In this document: positions 10,635 through 19,663 of the stretch, one piece after another | Numbering within the stretch: the first letter of the stretch is position 1 | Layout of the letters: each line of letters begins with the position of its first letter | Source of the DNA: Brachionus manjavacas | Lineage: Eukaryota > Rotifera > Eurotatoria > Ploima > Brachionidae | Direction of reading: 5' to 3' | DNA: 64,000 nucleotides | NCBI GenBank assembly: GCA_019054805.1 | Contig: JAHQIY010000040.1 | Coordinates: forward strand, 62,001 to 126,000 | Translations under genes and position numbers: made by a program | The notes under the pieces: generated by a model | What the model was told of the DNA's origin: nothing | The model's input: only the letters and a program-made list of their open reading frames with translations | The model's database searches: none

Positions 10635-11194
10635 TATTCAGCCCTCAGAATTCGGTCGATATTGAGTAGCTCTTCAGTATCGAGTAGTGACATAACGTGG
10701 TCACCCACATTGATCAGACCTTGCAGGTAAGGCGTGACTTTAGACTCTCCAACCGCAGGATAGAGATCGTTGTCGCCACGACTAACCACATCACTCACCC
10801 CATCGACCACAAGCCCCATCAAGCGCTCCTGATCTTCATCACTGTAGCGGAGTACAATAACAACGGTTGTCGGACGATAATCATTAGATCCAACAGAGAA
10901 CCTCAACCTAAGATCCACCACAGGAACAATCATTCCACGCAAGTTAATTACCCCACGCACATATTGAGGTGCTCTTGGTATTGGAGTTGGGCGCTCCCAC
11001 ACTCGAATCTCTTCCACATCTTTGATTTCTACGCCATACAACTCGTGAGCGAGTTTAAAGCTGAGAAAGTCGGCGCTTTCGCTAACCTCTCCACTGACGT
11101 TGTCTAACAATGTTTCCGCCTGAGCTTCAATATTCTGCTTAGCGGCATCTGACATATCATGAATATTGGTTACTTCGCTAGTCACTGCTTCCAT
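10634..11194 (-). CDS. cheW: CheW coupling protein (copy 2, N-terminal extension)
   Basis: 186 residues: about 40 acidic, alanine-rich residues with no recognised motif, then a CheW domain (FKLAHELYGVEIKDVEEIRVWE, PRAPQYVRGVINLRGMIVPVVDLR, GLVVDGVSDVV). It is 9 bp after cheA and coupled to the next cheW. Two CheWs in one operon are typical of this Vibrio chromosome II cluster. Confidence 0.93.
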   Translation of the reverse strand: MEAVTSEVTNIHDMSDAAKQNIEAQAETLLDNVSGEVSESADFLSFKLAHELYGVEIKDVEEIRVWERPTPIPRAPQYVRGVINLRGMIVPVVDLRLRFSVGSNDYRPTTVVIVLRYSDEDQERLMGLVVDGVSDVVSRGDNDLYPAVGESKVTPYLQGLINVGDHVMSLLDTEELLNIDRILRAE

Positions 11195-11203
11195 GCTCGC
11201 TCC

Positions 11204-13288
11204 TTAGGCTGCCACGCCTTTGTGAGTGGTTTCAGAGGCTTTTTTCAAGAAGTTGGTGATCAGTCCCTGAATATCGAGAATGAGCGATACCGAACCATCA
11301 CCTAAAATGGTCGCACCCGAGATACCCGCGACTTTGCTGTAATTGGACTCCAAGCTCTTAATGACCACTTGTTGCTGATCCAGCAGTTCATCCAGCAATA
11401 GACCGACTCGGTTACCAGCGGCTTCAACAAAACAGAGAATACGCTGATCTAAACCTTCGCTCTTACCCATTTCAAGCTCGTCTTGAAGACGAAGAATAGG
11501 AATGTTTTCTTCTCGGAGGCGGTAGAGTTCGATGCCTCCAGAGGCGAGCTTGATGCAGTTAGGATCAATTTGAATAGACTCAACAATCGTAAGAAGCGGG
11601 ATCACATACACTTCCCCACCCACTCGTACTAGCTGTCCGTCGAGAATAGCAAGGGTTAAAGGCAAGCTAATGGTAAAGCAGCTTCCTTCGCCCAGCGCAG
11701 ACTCCACTTCAATATGTCCGCCAAGCTCTTCGATATTTCGGCGCACGACATCCATACCAACCCCGCGACCCGATATATCTGAGACTTCTTCAGCGGTTGA
11801 AAAACCAGGGGCAAAAATCAGATTCATGATCTGTTTATCGGAATACTCTTCGCGGCGAGATTCCGCGGCAAGCACGCCTTTTTCTAAAGCTTTGTTCCAC
11901 AACTTGTCACAGTTGAGCCCCGCACCGTCATCCTTGATTTCGATAACTATCGAGCCACCTTGGTGATAAGCGTTAAGCCCAATTGTTCCCATCTCGCTTT
12001 TTCCAGCATCTAGACGCTGCTGAGGCTGCTCGATGCCGTGATCGATACCATTTCTGACTAAGTGAACTAAAGGGTCAACAATGCGTTCTAGAACCGTTTT
12101 GTCCAGTTCGGTTTGCTCACCTTTAATCTGCAAATCAACTTGTTTATCCAATCGGCTCGATAGGTCACGGACAAGACGCGGAAAACGACTGAACGCAAAA
12201 CTCATCGGTAACATGCGGATATTAAGGACATTTTCTTGCAAGTCTTTACTGTTTTGCAGCAACTGATCTAAGCCAGTCTTGAGCTTCTCTAGCTTTTCAA
12301 TGGTAAAGTCGTTACCAATTTCAGTCAGCATAGATTGCGTAATCACGAGCTCACCGACTAAGTTGATCAAGCTATCGACTTTATCGATATCGACACGAAT
12401 AGAACTGACATTGGAGTCTGATTTAGCCACCTTAGTCGATTTGTTTGGTTCTTTGCTTTTTGCCGTATTCGCAACTTCCGAAGCAGGGCTTTCTACGCTC
12501 TGTGCTTGAGTTTGCTCTACAGCATTTTCAACAATATCTGCGGACGGTTCTTCCGCTTGTGGAGCAGACGCTTTTTCAATCGTTAGGTCACACTCATCTT
12601 CTACCCACTCAAACACTTCTTGAATTTGAGCCTCTTCGACGCTGCTATCTAGTTCTGCTGTCCAAGAGAGGAAACAGAGCTCAGCTTCAATGTCATCGAT
12701 TTCAGGTAGCTTTGTTGTGTCTGCAATAATCTGGCAAGACTCGTCTAAATCTTTCAGTTCACGCAGGATACGTAATGGGTCATTACCACTGAAAAACATT
12801 TCAGGGTGAGGAGAGAAGGTGATACTCCAAGGTTGATTCGAATTAGAGAGACTCGCTTCTTGATTCTGTTCTGGTTGAACATCTGCGGTATCTGTTGGGG
12901 CTTCACCGAGTAACTCGGCTAATTTAAGTCCGACTTCTTCTTTTAGCGCGACGTTAACTTCATTGCCCAACTCGTGACCTTCGAGCATGCTGTGAATACA
13001 GTCACCACTCTTAAGCAATAGGTCGATAGTTTCAGCGGAAAGTGAACGCTCGTTATTGCGCACCAAATCGAGATAGGCTTCGGCGTTATGGGTAAACTCG
13101 CTGATATCAAGTAGATTAAACGTCCCTGCCCCACCCTTGATTGAATGGGCAGCGCGAAATATGGTGTTGATTGACTCTTCTTCTACCTGAGTCGGATCTA
13201 AGTTAAGTAATACATCTTCCAGCACTTCAAGATTTTCACGACATTCCTCGTAAAACATCTTGCGCAGCTGTTCCATATCTAAAGCCAT
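11204..13288 (-). CDS. cheA: CheA sensor histidine kinase
   Basis: 694 residues. The HPt domain at 1-110 carries phosphorylatable H48 in FRAAHSIKGGAGTF. A second region (about 150-240) could be a P2-like response-regulator docking domain, joined by an Ala/Ser/Glu-rich linker. The dimerisation helix is IDKVDSLINLVGELVITQS. The HATPase has VHLVRNGIDHGIE (N box), DDGAGLN (G1) and GRGVGMDVV (G2). The C-terminal CheW-like domain begins about residue 555. It phosphorylates CheY and CheB in response to the receptors of this operon. Confidence 0.96.
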   Translation of the reverse strand: MALDMEQLRKMFYEECRENLEVLEDVLLNLDPTQVEEESINTIFRAAHSIKGGAGTFNLLDISEFTHNAEAYLDLVRNNERSLSAETIDLLLKSGDCIHSMLEGHELGNEVNVALKEEVGLKLAELLGEAPTDTADVQPEQNQEASLSNSNQPWSITFSPHPEMFFSGNDPLRILRELKDLDESCQIIADTTKLPEIDDIEAELCFLSWTAELDSSVEEAQIQEVFEWVEDECDLTIEKASAPQAEEPSADIVENAVEQTQAQSVESPASEVANTAKSKEPNKSTKVAKSDSNVSSIRVDIDKVDSLINLVGELVITQSMLTEIGNDFTIEKLEKLKTGLDQLLQNSKDLQENVLNIRMLPMSFAFSRFPRLVRDLSSRLDKQVDLQIKGEQTELDKTVLERIVDPLVHLVRNGIDHGIEQPQQRLDAGKSEMGTIGLNAYHQGGSIVIEIKDDGAGLNCDKLWNKALEKGVLAAESRREEYSDKQIMNLIFAPGFSTAEEVSDISGRGVGMDVVRRNIEELGGHIEVESALGEGSCFTISLPLTLAILDGQLVRVGGEVYVIPLLTIVESIQIDPNCIKLASGGIELYRLREENIPILRLQDELEMGKSEGLDQRILCFVEAAGNRVGLLLDELLDQQQVVIKSLESNYSKVAGISGATILGDGSVSLILDIQGLITNFLKKASETTHKGVAA

Positions 13289-13330
13289 ATTGTAGCCTCA
13301 CCAATTGACGTTGCTGTGAGAAAAAACCGT

Positions 13331-13690
13331 TTAGATGACGCGTTTTAGTGTTTTTAGTAGCGTATCTGGGTTAAACGGTTTCACTAACCAACCAGTTGCT
13401 CCCGCTGACTTACCTTGTTGTTTTTTATCTGTACTGGTTTCGGTCGTCAGCATCAAAATCGGGATAAATTTGTATTGCGGCTTTTCACGCAGTGCCTTCA
13501 CTAACTCAAAGCCGCCCATATTTGGCATGTTGACATCGGATATCACCACATCAAATTTGGATGTTGTCACCTTGCTTAACGCATCTCTCCCATCGTTTGC
13601 GGTTTCAACGTCATACCCTGCGTCGCGCAAAGTGTGACTCACCATCTGACGAATTGAGACGGAATCATCCACAGCTAGAATTTTAGTCAT
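13331..13690 (-). CDS. cheY: CheY-type single-domain response regulator
   Basis: 119 residues, receiver domain only: acidic pair D8/D9, phosphoacceptor D52 (VISDVNMP), Thr in LMLTTETS and Lys in WLVKPFNPD. It starts 2 bp after the STAS gene stop. It should take phosphate from the CheA encoded 42 bp downstream; whether it acts on the flagellar motor or on another output is not visible. Confidence 0.93.
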   Translation of the reverse strand: MTKILAVDDSVSIRQMVSHTLRDAGYDVETANDGRDALSKVTTSKFDVVISDVNMPNMGGFELVKALREKPQYKFIPILMLTTETSTDKKQQGKSAGATGWLVKPFNPDTLLKTLKRVI

Positions 13691-13692
13691 AT

Positions 13693-13977
13693 TTACAGTT
13701 CTCCAACTTCAGTGTTCATATCAAACTGATCATCCAGTCCAAGTGTACTAATACCTTCGATCAGTGACGGAGTAGGTTGTACTAGTTGAATGTCTATCTG
13801 ATTGGATTTGGCAGAGAGGAATAATGACGCCAACGCCTGAATACCAGCAGCATCAACGCGGCTGACATGTGACGCATCTACATTGAGTTGATTGTCTTGA
13901 GCAAGCCAAGTTTTGTATTGGGTCGCGGAGTCGAGTACCGTAGAGATATCTAATGACTCAGGTAACAAACATTCCAT
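13693..13977 (-). CDS. STAS-domain protein lacking the usual phospho-serine
   Basis: 94-residue STAS domain, first gene of the che operon. Where most anti-anti-sigma STAS proteins have Asp-Ser/Thr, this one reads VSRVDAAGIQAL: A43 follows D42. If the alignment is right it cannot be switched by serine phosphorylation, unlike the STAS protein at the other end of the operon. It is coupled to cheY (2-bp gap). Confidence 0.85.
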   Translation of the reverse strand: MECLLPESLDISTVLDSATQYKTWLAQDNQLNVDASHVSRVDAAGIQALASLFLSAKSNQIDIQLVQPTPSLIEGISTLGLDDQFDMNTEVGEL

Positions 13978-14235
13978 GTTTTCAACCTTAACTACTTTGT
14001 TATTATTCCTAGCCGATATTAAGCATGTTGCTTAAGAATGAGTGTAGGAAGGAATCATTAATTCGCAAGTTGCTTATATACGGAATATGGATGAGTCATT
14101 GTTGATAGAATTAAAGCTATCGGAGTTTATCTATACTTTTTAGATAATTACATTAAGTTGCATCGTTTCAAAAAAATATGACTTTTTTCCGATAGATGAA
14201 TCAATTTTGAGGAACTTCGTGAGGCATGATTTCAA

Positions 14236-14248
14236 TTTACAGTGTAAA
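14236..14248. promoter_or_regulatory. parS2: parS2 centromere site 2
   Basis: Perfect TTTACAGTGTAAA palindrome, one of a group of three between the che operon and tmcA. Confidence 0.92.
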
Positions 14249-14258
14249 AAAGTCGTTG

Positions 14259-14271
14259 TTTACACTGTAAA
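14259..14271. promoter_or_regulatory. parS2: parS2 centromere site 3
   Basis: Perfect TTTACACTGTAAA palindrome, 23 bp from site 2, so the two sites are on nearly the same face of the helix. Confidence 0.92.
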
Positions 14272-14302
14272 TTCTAAAATCTATTTGCGAGACCGACACT
14301 CT

Positions 14303-14315
14303 TTTACAGTGTAAA
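14303..14315. promoter_or_regulatory. parS2: parS2 centromere site 4
   Basis: Perfect TTTACAGTGTAAA palindrome, 44 bp from site 3 and 24 bp beyond the tmcA stop codon. Confidence 0.92.
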
Positions 14316-14338
14316 TTGGAGAGACGAAAACGACTAAC

Positions 14339-16336
14339 CTAGTTGCCACTAGTGATTGAAGAGAGAAGTTGGGCTCTAAACTCTTGTTCGATTTGCTTAC
14401 TCCCCGCGAAACCAAACTCCTTTGCACACCATTGCCAGTCTCTGCGTTGAACCACTTTTCGAATGAACAAGTCACTCATGTTAGCGAGGATATGAGGTGA
14501 GCTCTTCCAACATAGATCAAGTAACGGTACGACACTATCGAAGCTTGCTCCGCCGTGACAATAATTCATTATTAGGCCGTTCAAGTTAGTCTTTTCGACG
14601 GAAGCATTATCTTTTGTGAATAAACTACGGACAAGTTCAATCTCAAGTTCACGGTAAGTTTCACTCACGGCATATTGAAAAGAGAGGTCAAAGTAATTCT
14701 CTATTTGATGACGCCAATCTAGACCACCATTCACCATGACGAGTGAATATGTGCCACTCGCCTGCTCTCTTTGACTGCCTAGCTTAGCCGGAGTAAACCC
14801 ACAGCTACGCCAAAAATCGACCAGTTCCGCAGTCGCACCAAAGCTGGTGGAATAAAAATCGTAACCTCCACTCTGGATAAGTTGCTTGATCATTGTCTTG
14901 CCGATGCCTGCTCTCTGCATACTAGGGTGAACAGCGATACGCATGATTCTTTGGCTCGACTGCAGAGCGGCCTCAGTCATGCCCAGATGATTGGCTAATA
15001 GACTAGGAACTAGATGCCCACGGGGACGACGCTTACCTAACTGAACTTGCTCAACAAGTTCTGGGGTTAGTTTCCCTTCCTCGACGGTGAGCATGCAACC
15101 AAGGCATTGGTCATCATCCAATATCACGTGCAACTGTATCGCATCATCTTCTAGTAACAACATTAAGTCATTGGGTGAGGTCTGATAATGAGCATTCACC
15201 AACAAAGCAAAGCACCTTCTAAGAATCGAAGGCTGATCGACGAGCATCTGCTTATCGAGCTGGATCAGTTGATTCAACGAATCTTGCTGTTTCACATCGG
15301 ACAAATCAGCATCTAATAAGAACGCATCAAAAAGCCACTGCTCAAGCGGATCTCCCACATTCCAGCGGATTGGCGCATCTAGATGGAAAAACTGTGCGCC
15401 TGGGCGCTGTTGCTTGAGCCAAGTTTGGAACTTAACCGTAAAGCCTCGGCCACAACCTTCATAACCATGAATCGTGGTCGAAAAGACAGCGCGATGATGC
15501 TGCTCAACCATGGTTTTCAACATCGGGATTGGGATAGCAGACGCTTCATCGACAAACAAACAATCACACGCTTGCTGGCTGCGAAGCAGTTCATCGGGGG
15601 CGACAAACTCTAGCACTGAATGCTGAAATTGAAGCTGACCTTTATCCGCAGTGGCTTGAGGTAGCAGCCGTTGAGCATGCTCAAAAACTGGCTGAACGGT
15701 CGCTAAACTCGGCGCAGTCACCACGATATGGATAGACCGTTCTTGCATGAGTTTCGCGGCAGCAATACCCAACGCACTGCTTTTTCCTCTGCCACGATCG
15801 GCAGTCATCACAAGAGGACGCTTACGATGCCCTTCAACGACTTTAAGGATCTTCTCGATGGCTTCGTTTTGCTGCTTGAACTTATCATGCGCTTGATTTC
15901 CACGGCTCTGAGGTATTGATAGCTCACTACCCTCTTCAACCAAAATGAGATTGTGAAAAGCGTTATCTAGCCATCTGTGAGCGAGCGTTGGATTGCTAGT
16001 TTGCTCTGGTAGAATAATCACCAATCCGCCGCCTCTTACACAGCCTGTTGCGGCAGTAAAACTATTGGCGTCAAACCCATCTCGGAAATCACAGCACAAT
16101 AATAGGCATTCCTGACCTAAGAGTTGTTGGCCTTTCTTATAACCGACATGCTTTTCAACTTCATGCTTTCTTTCTCCACCGAGGAAGAAAACATTCTTAC
16201 TCGCAACCAAAGAAAAGAGCGTATCTAGGCATTGCGTCTGCCAATGTTCACTACCTTGTAAGACGACACCATAACGATGATTAGACTTAGCGGATAACGC
16301 GAGCAAATTGGAAAAATAGTCTTTGATTGCAGTCAT
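14339..16336 (-). CDS. tmcA: TmcA tRNA(Met) cytidine acetyltransferase
   Basis: 665 residues, the usual TmcA length. The N-terminal DUF1726 region is followed by an RNA-helicase-like ATPase core (Walker A ADRGRGKSSALG, Walker B LFVDEASAIPIP) and a GNAT acetyltransferase (MRIAVHPSMQRAGIGKTMIKQL) before a C-terminal tRNA-binding tail. It makes N4-acetylcytidine at the wobble base of elongator tRNA-Met using ATP and acetyl-CoA. It lies downstream of parAB2, separated by a terminator. Confidence 0.95.
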   Translation of the reverse strand: MTAIKDYFSNLLALSAKSNHRYGVVLQGSEHWQTQCLDTLFSLVASKNVFFLGGERKHEVEKHVGYKKGQQLLGQECLLLCCDFRDGFDANSFTAATGCVRGGGLVIILPEQTSNPTLAHRWLDNAFHNLILVEEGSELSIPQSRGNQAHDKFKQQNEAIEKILKVVEGHRKRPLVMTADRGRGKSSALGIAAAKLMQERSIHIVVTAPSLATVQPVFEHAQRLLPQATADKGQLQFQHSVLEFVAPDELLRSQQACDCLFVDEASAIPIPMLKTMVEQHHRAVFSTTIHGYEGCGRGFTVKFQTWLKQQRPGAQFFHLDAPIRWNVGDPLEQWLFDAFLLDADLSDVKQQDSLNQLIQLDKQMLVDQPSILRRCFALLVNAHYQTSPNDLMLLLEDDAIQLHVILDDDQCLGCMLTVEEGKLTPELVEQVQLGKRRPRGHLVPSLLANHLGMTEAALQSSQRIMRIAVHPSMQRAGIGKTMIKQLIQSGGYDFYSTSFGATAELVDFWRSCGFTPAKLGSQREQASGTYSLVMVNGGLDWRHQIENYFDLSFQYAVSETYRELEIELVRSLFTKDNASVEKTNLNGLIMNYCHGGASFDSVVPLLDLCWKSSPHILANMSDLFIRKVVQRRDWQWCAKEFGFAGSKQIEQEFRAQLLSSITSGN

Positions 16337-16379
16337 GACTCATAAGCGCGATAAGATTGGAATTAGCGATATTATGGCA

Positions 16380-16404
16380 TAAAAAAAGCCGCAAAAAGCG
16401 GCTT
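16380..16404 (-). terminator. terminator of the parA2-parB2 operon
   Basis: On the minus strand AAGCCGC-TTTTT-GCGGCTT is followed by a run of Ts, a compact intrinsic terminator 24 bp beyond the parB2 stop. Confidence 0.85.
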
Positions 16405-16427
16405 AATGAATCAAACAGTGTGATGGC

Positions 16428-17399
16428 TTAATTTAGCTTCTTCGCAACTAAGTCTAGTAACTCTTGCATCAAGGCATCATCAACCTTCTTCAAGTTTAAC
16501 GTCAAGTTGCTGCCTTTGCGGGTATAGCTTGCGCGTCCCTTCACTAACTCTGTTTTAGCCACGGCGGATTTTTTAGTTGGTGATAGCTCTTCAATCCAAG
16601 CTTCGATGGTTTCTGTCACTTCTTTAGTGATTCGAGCCACCCCTTGAGATTGAGTACGCTGCCAAACAAAACCTTCATCTGAGCTGCACTTATTAAGAAG
16701 CTTAGTCTGCTTATTTGACTCCAAAGCGTTAAATTGTTTGTGCAGTTTAACGATAGTTGGACGACCAAGTTCCGCCACATTTGGGTAAGCTTGTAGAAGC
16801 TCAAGTGGAAGATCAGCAGCTTTGAGTGCGCCACTCACAAGTGCTTCACTGCACTGGAACATCTTAGCCAGTGCTTTTTGATCTTCTGCTTCACCACTTT
16901 CTAGCTTAGCTAGCATCTCGCGACCTTTCTCATACAAAGATAAAGGCTTGTGAGCGTTAGCGACGTCAGACAAGAACTTCGCGTGTTCGGTGCTGATGTT
17001 CTCACCGACATAAATCATGAACTCTTTGTTTGCAAGAATACAAGACATGCGACGGCGACTACCGTCAAGTACTTCAATCTTGCCGTCTTCACGTCGACGA
17101 CCCACGGCCGGATATTGTTGACCACGATCTTTTAATGTAACCAACACATCTGATAGCGCATGTTCGTTTAAGAACGACTGCTCACGAGCGTTTTCCGCGA
17201 ATACAACCGTGGACTCACTAATTTTTTCAGCAGGAATACGCACTAACTCGAACTGAACTTTCTCTTCACCAGCAACGGCAAGTTCAATCACCTGAGCTTG
17301 TTCTTTCGCCGCTTGTTGCGCTTCTTGCGGTGTAGTGACATGACGCTTATTCGCCTTGCCAAATAATCTCGCGTTTAAATCTGAAGTTTTAATTGCCAT
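16428..17399 (-). CDS. parB2: ParB2 centromere-binding protein of chromosome II
   Basis: 323 residues of the ParB/RepB/Spo0J family. Residues about 45-140 are the ParB N-domain (VFAENAREQSFLN, VGRRREDGKIEVLDGSRRRM with the GSRR CTP/box motif). Then comes a helix-turn-helix (ALAKMFQCSEALVSGALKAADLP) and a C-terminal dimer domain. It binds the TTTACANTGTAAA parS2 sites, eight of which lie in this window. It is co-transcribed with parA2 (8 bp gap). Confidence 0.97.
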   Translation of the reverse strand: MAIKTSDLNARLFGKANKRHVTTPQEAQQAAKEQAQVIELAVAGEEKVQFELVRIPAEKISESTVVFAENAREQSFLNEHALSDVLVTLKDRGQQYPAVGRRREDGKIEVLDGSRRRMSCILANKEFMIYVGENISTEHAKFLSDVANAHKPLSLYEKGREMLAKLESGEAEDQKALAKMFQCSEALVSGALKAADLPLELLQAYPNVAELGRPTIVKLHKQFNALESNKQTKLLNKCSSDEGFVWQRTQSQGVARITKEVTETIEAWIEELSPTKKSAVAKTELVKGRASYTRKGSNLTLNLKKVDDALMQELLDLVAKKLN

Positions 17400-17406
17400 T
17401 TTCTAA

Positions 17407-18624
17407 TTACCCCTGATTTAATGATGACCAATGACTATGCAGAACTCGTTCAAGTTCCAATGCACTTTTCTGTACCGCATCTTGCGCAGTCGCTAGGGTC
17501 TTCTTACCCCCTTCAAAGTCGCCTGTCGTCAAATCAAATACTGTGCTGTAGGTATCGGCACATGTTTCAAATGCGCGGCTACGAGGAATGGTCGCCATCG
17601 TCACTTGATCACCTAATAGATAGTTCATCTCGGTCAATACCGCGACCTGCTTTTTGTTATCATCTTCAAACATGGTTGGCATCAGACGAACAAATTCAAG
17701 ACCTTGCCAATCCTCCGGGAACATTTCGTATACGGTAGGTAAATGCTGGAAGAAGTTAACCGTTGATGCCCAGTCTAAACGCTTCGCCGCACACGGAATA
17801 AGTAACGCATTTGAAGCGTACATAGCATTCCATACCAGTGGATCAACGTGTGGGCCCGTATCAATCATGATGACATCAAAGTCGTCAGCAATCTGATCGA
17901 TCAGTTTTTCCTTTAGCAACTTAACGATATCTAAAGACTGGTTCTGCGATAAGTGTTGCCACGCTTCAGCATTAAACATAGCGTCTTCTGGGAAAGCAGA
18001 AACCGTTTTTAAATTTGGATACTGCGTTGGCAGTAGAACATTCTTATGTAGAAACTCGTTATCGACTTCTACCCCATCAAGCACATTATCCAACATAACA
18101 TCAACGGCTGAGTAGATGTTGTCGTGGTCGGTCAGACTAATTTGTGGGTTTAAGAATAGACGTAGCGACCCCTGAGGATCTAAATCGATAAGACAAATAC
18201 GGTAACGCTTATCTAAATTGAGCGCCAAACAAGCTGCAAGGTGTACAGCCGTCATCGATTTACCTGTACCACCCTTTTGGTTTTGTACATTGATGATCCA
18301 CGGCTTATTGTCGCTATTATTCTTACGCTCATGAAACTTAGGAATGCCAGCCGCATCCATCAACATATGCGCTTCTTGCAAAGAAATAGAATAATGATTG
18401 GCATTATTCTTAGTAAATTGATGACCAGACTCTTCAAGCTTGCTAATTGCATCGTCCAATTTGCGTCGTGTTAAGCCTGAACGCGTTTCCATCAACGCTT
18501 TCGACATTGGAGGAAAATGCTCATCGCTACGTTCTTCCAACACTATTTCAATACGATCAGCTTGAACCTGAGCTGTTTTTTCCGCTAGCTGAATGAGACT
18601 CTCAATCGTATGTTCTCGTTTCAT
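17407..18624 (-). CDS. parA2: ParA2 partition ATPase of chromosome II
   Basis: 405 residues from the ATG at 18624 (MKREHTIE); this start is chosen because the Vibrio ParA2 family begins there, although the frame is open to 18681. An N-terminal winged-helix region precedes a deviant-Walker ParA ATPase: QNQKGGTGKSMTAVHLA (Walker A), LIDLDPQGSL, and VIMIDTGPHVDPL (Walker B). It forms ATP-dependent DNA-bound gradients or filaments that position chromosome II origins via ParB2-parS2. It faces away from the origin; the region upstream is the rctA/oriCII segment. Confidence 0.96.
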   Translation of the reverse strand: MKREHTIESLIQLAEKTAQVQADRIEIVLEERSDEHFPPMSKALMETRSGLTRRKLDDAISKLEESGHQFTKNNANHYSISLQEAHMLMDAAGIPKFHERKNNSDNKPWIINVQNQKGGTGKSMTAVHLAACLALNLDKRYRICLIDLDPQGSLRLFLNPQISLTDHDNIYSAVDVMLDNVLDGVEVDNEFLHKNVLLPTQYPNLKTVSAFPEDAMFNAEAWQHLSQNQSLDIVKLLKEKLIDQIADDFDVIMIDTGPHVDPLVWNAMYASNALLIPCAAKRLDWASTVNFFQHLPTVYEMFPEDWQGLEFVRLMPTMFEDDNKKQVAVLTEMNYLLGDQVTMATIPRSRAFETCADTYSTVFDLTTGDFEGGKKTLATAQDAVQKSALELERVLHSHWSSLNQG

Positions 18625-18844
18625 TTGCCAAATTCCGTTATTAGTGACCTGGAAATTATTGTACAGCACTTTGTGCAACATACAATAAAAAGGTGAACAT
18701 GCAATTATAGATATTAATCACATTAAATAGAAATATGACATGAATTTTAACGTCAAGGAGCAAAAATAGGTCAAATGATTGTCAAAAAATCCCTAACAAA
18801 CCCTCTAAATCCTACAAACAATAAAAGTGTTACAGCATCACTTA

Positions 18845-18857
18845 TTTACAATGTAAA
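18845..18857. promoter_or_regulatory. parS2: parS2 site 5, inside the origin region
   Basis: Perfect TTTACAATGTAAA palindrome between parA2 and the RctB sites, about 0.7 kb from the 12-mer array. A ParB2 site this close to RctB sites matches the known interplay in V. cholerae, where ParB2 spreading counteracts RctB binding at rctA. Confidence 0.9.
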
Positions 18858-18916
18858 AACTCTATGAACCTACTTAATCGCCTATATCTTCGGAACGATT
18901 AAGAATTAGCTCTAAT

Positions 18917-18928
18917 TTACGGCTAGTG
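18917..18928 (+). repeat. direct repeat TTACGGCTAGTG, left copy
   Basis: A 12-bp exact repeat of 19834-19845, preceded in both places by a TCGGAAC motif. The right copy lies 17 bp before the rctB start codon, where V. cholerae has an autoregulatory RctB (29-mer) site, so this pair may be GATC-free RctB sites. Confidence 0.55.
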
Positions 18929-19023
18929 CAATTTTGACTTAAGTTTCGCCGTTGAACTAAAAAACGACAGTTCAGATAATCGGCGTCGTTGATGTTAAAA
19001 ATCAAGCGCGATAACATTTAGGC

Positions 19024-19440
19024 GGAACAATGATCAAGGAAGCTATGGTGATCATGCTTTCGGCAACTTTTGATGCTTAGGGAACGATGATCAAGGAAAT
19101 TTCAGCTCAGAAACAAAGGGATTCTAGATCCTAAACAAATGATCAAAGATCGGAACAATGATCAAGTAACACTATCTACCGGAAGCATGAAAAAATACCA
19201 TCGAATTACGGACGAATGCAGATGGACTAAGAGATAAGAGCCGACAAGGCATTAAGAGAACGAATTGTTGAACGACAGCTTAATCAATGCAGGAACGATA
19301 TCATTTACTTGATCATGCTTTCGGAACAATAAAGACTAGCGAATAAGGCACAACAAAATAGACAACTTGTCGTTCAACTAAAGATATTGTTCAGAGAGTA
19401 ATCAATATCCGCAATTACATCCTCTTCCTTGATCATTCTT
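19024..19440. repeat. scattered RctB 12-mer sites of the regulatory (rctA-like) part
   Basis: Copies of the ATGATCAAGGA / TTGATCATGCTTTC element with GATC cores at 19032, 19050, 19089, 19141, 19160, 19311 and 19431, in both orientations and irregularly spaced. 19032 and 19050 form an inverted pair. A GATC-less relative (CGGAAGCATGAAAA) lies near 19181. Confidence 0.8.
19267..19378. repeat. inverted 11-bp repeats flanking a 12-mer
   Basis: GTTGAACGACA at 19267-19277 and its exact complement TGTCGTTCAAC at 19368-19378 bracket the 12-mer at 19311. A third GTTGAAC...ACGACAG stretch is at 18951-18970. None has a GATC. They may be parts of 39-mer-type RctB sites, which act as inhibitory elements in V. 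cholerae; this is inference. Confidence 0.5.
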
Positions 19441-19504
19441 TCGCAAACGAGAACAGGAAAAAGACAAGCTTTCACCGTCAATCCCAAACAGTTATCCTTC
19501 GTCT

Positions 19505-19513
19505 TGTGGATAA
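19505..19513 (-). promoter_or_regulatory. DnaA box
   Basis: TGTGGATAA, the exact complement of the consensus TTATCCACA, 17 bp left of the first 12-mer of the phased array. oriCII of V. cholerae likewise has one functional DnaA box beside its 12-mers. Confidence 0.85.
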
Positions 19514-19525
19514 AGTGTGTAAGGC

Positions 19526-19658
19526 TGATGATCATGCTTTCATAGACACGTTGATCATAGATTCGAATCAATGATGATCATCGTTCTAGTAATATTTGAT
19601 CATGCTTTCAAAGACTTATTGATCATGCTTTCGGATTTATCATGATCATGCTTTCCAA
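19526..19658 (+). repeat. array of six phased RctB 12-mers (core origin iterons)
   Basis: GATC cores at 19530, 19553, 19576, 19598, 19621 and 19644, that is every 22-23 bp or two helical turns. The best copies read TTGATCATGCTTTC; the second and third are degenerate (TTGATCATAGATTC, ATGATCATCGTTCT). This equals the six-iteron core of V. cholerae oriCII in number and spacing. Confidence 0.95.
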
Positions 19659-19663
19659 GCGTT

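Larger units (their letters stand above)
13978..14338. other. 361-bp intergenic region holding three parS2 sites
   Basis: No gene is seen here. It must contain the promoter of the leftward che operon. Its far half carries three parS2 palindromes within 80 bp (centres near 14242, 14265 and 14309), the densest ParB2-binding cluster in the window. tmcA ends just to the right. Confidence 0.7.

Noticed and set aside
19374..19571. 65-codon open frame inside oriCII
   Set aside because: It covers iterons and the DnaA box; its residues just translate the repeats.
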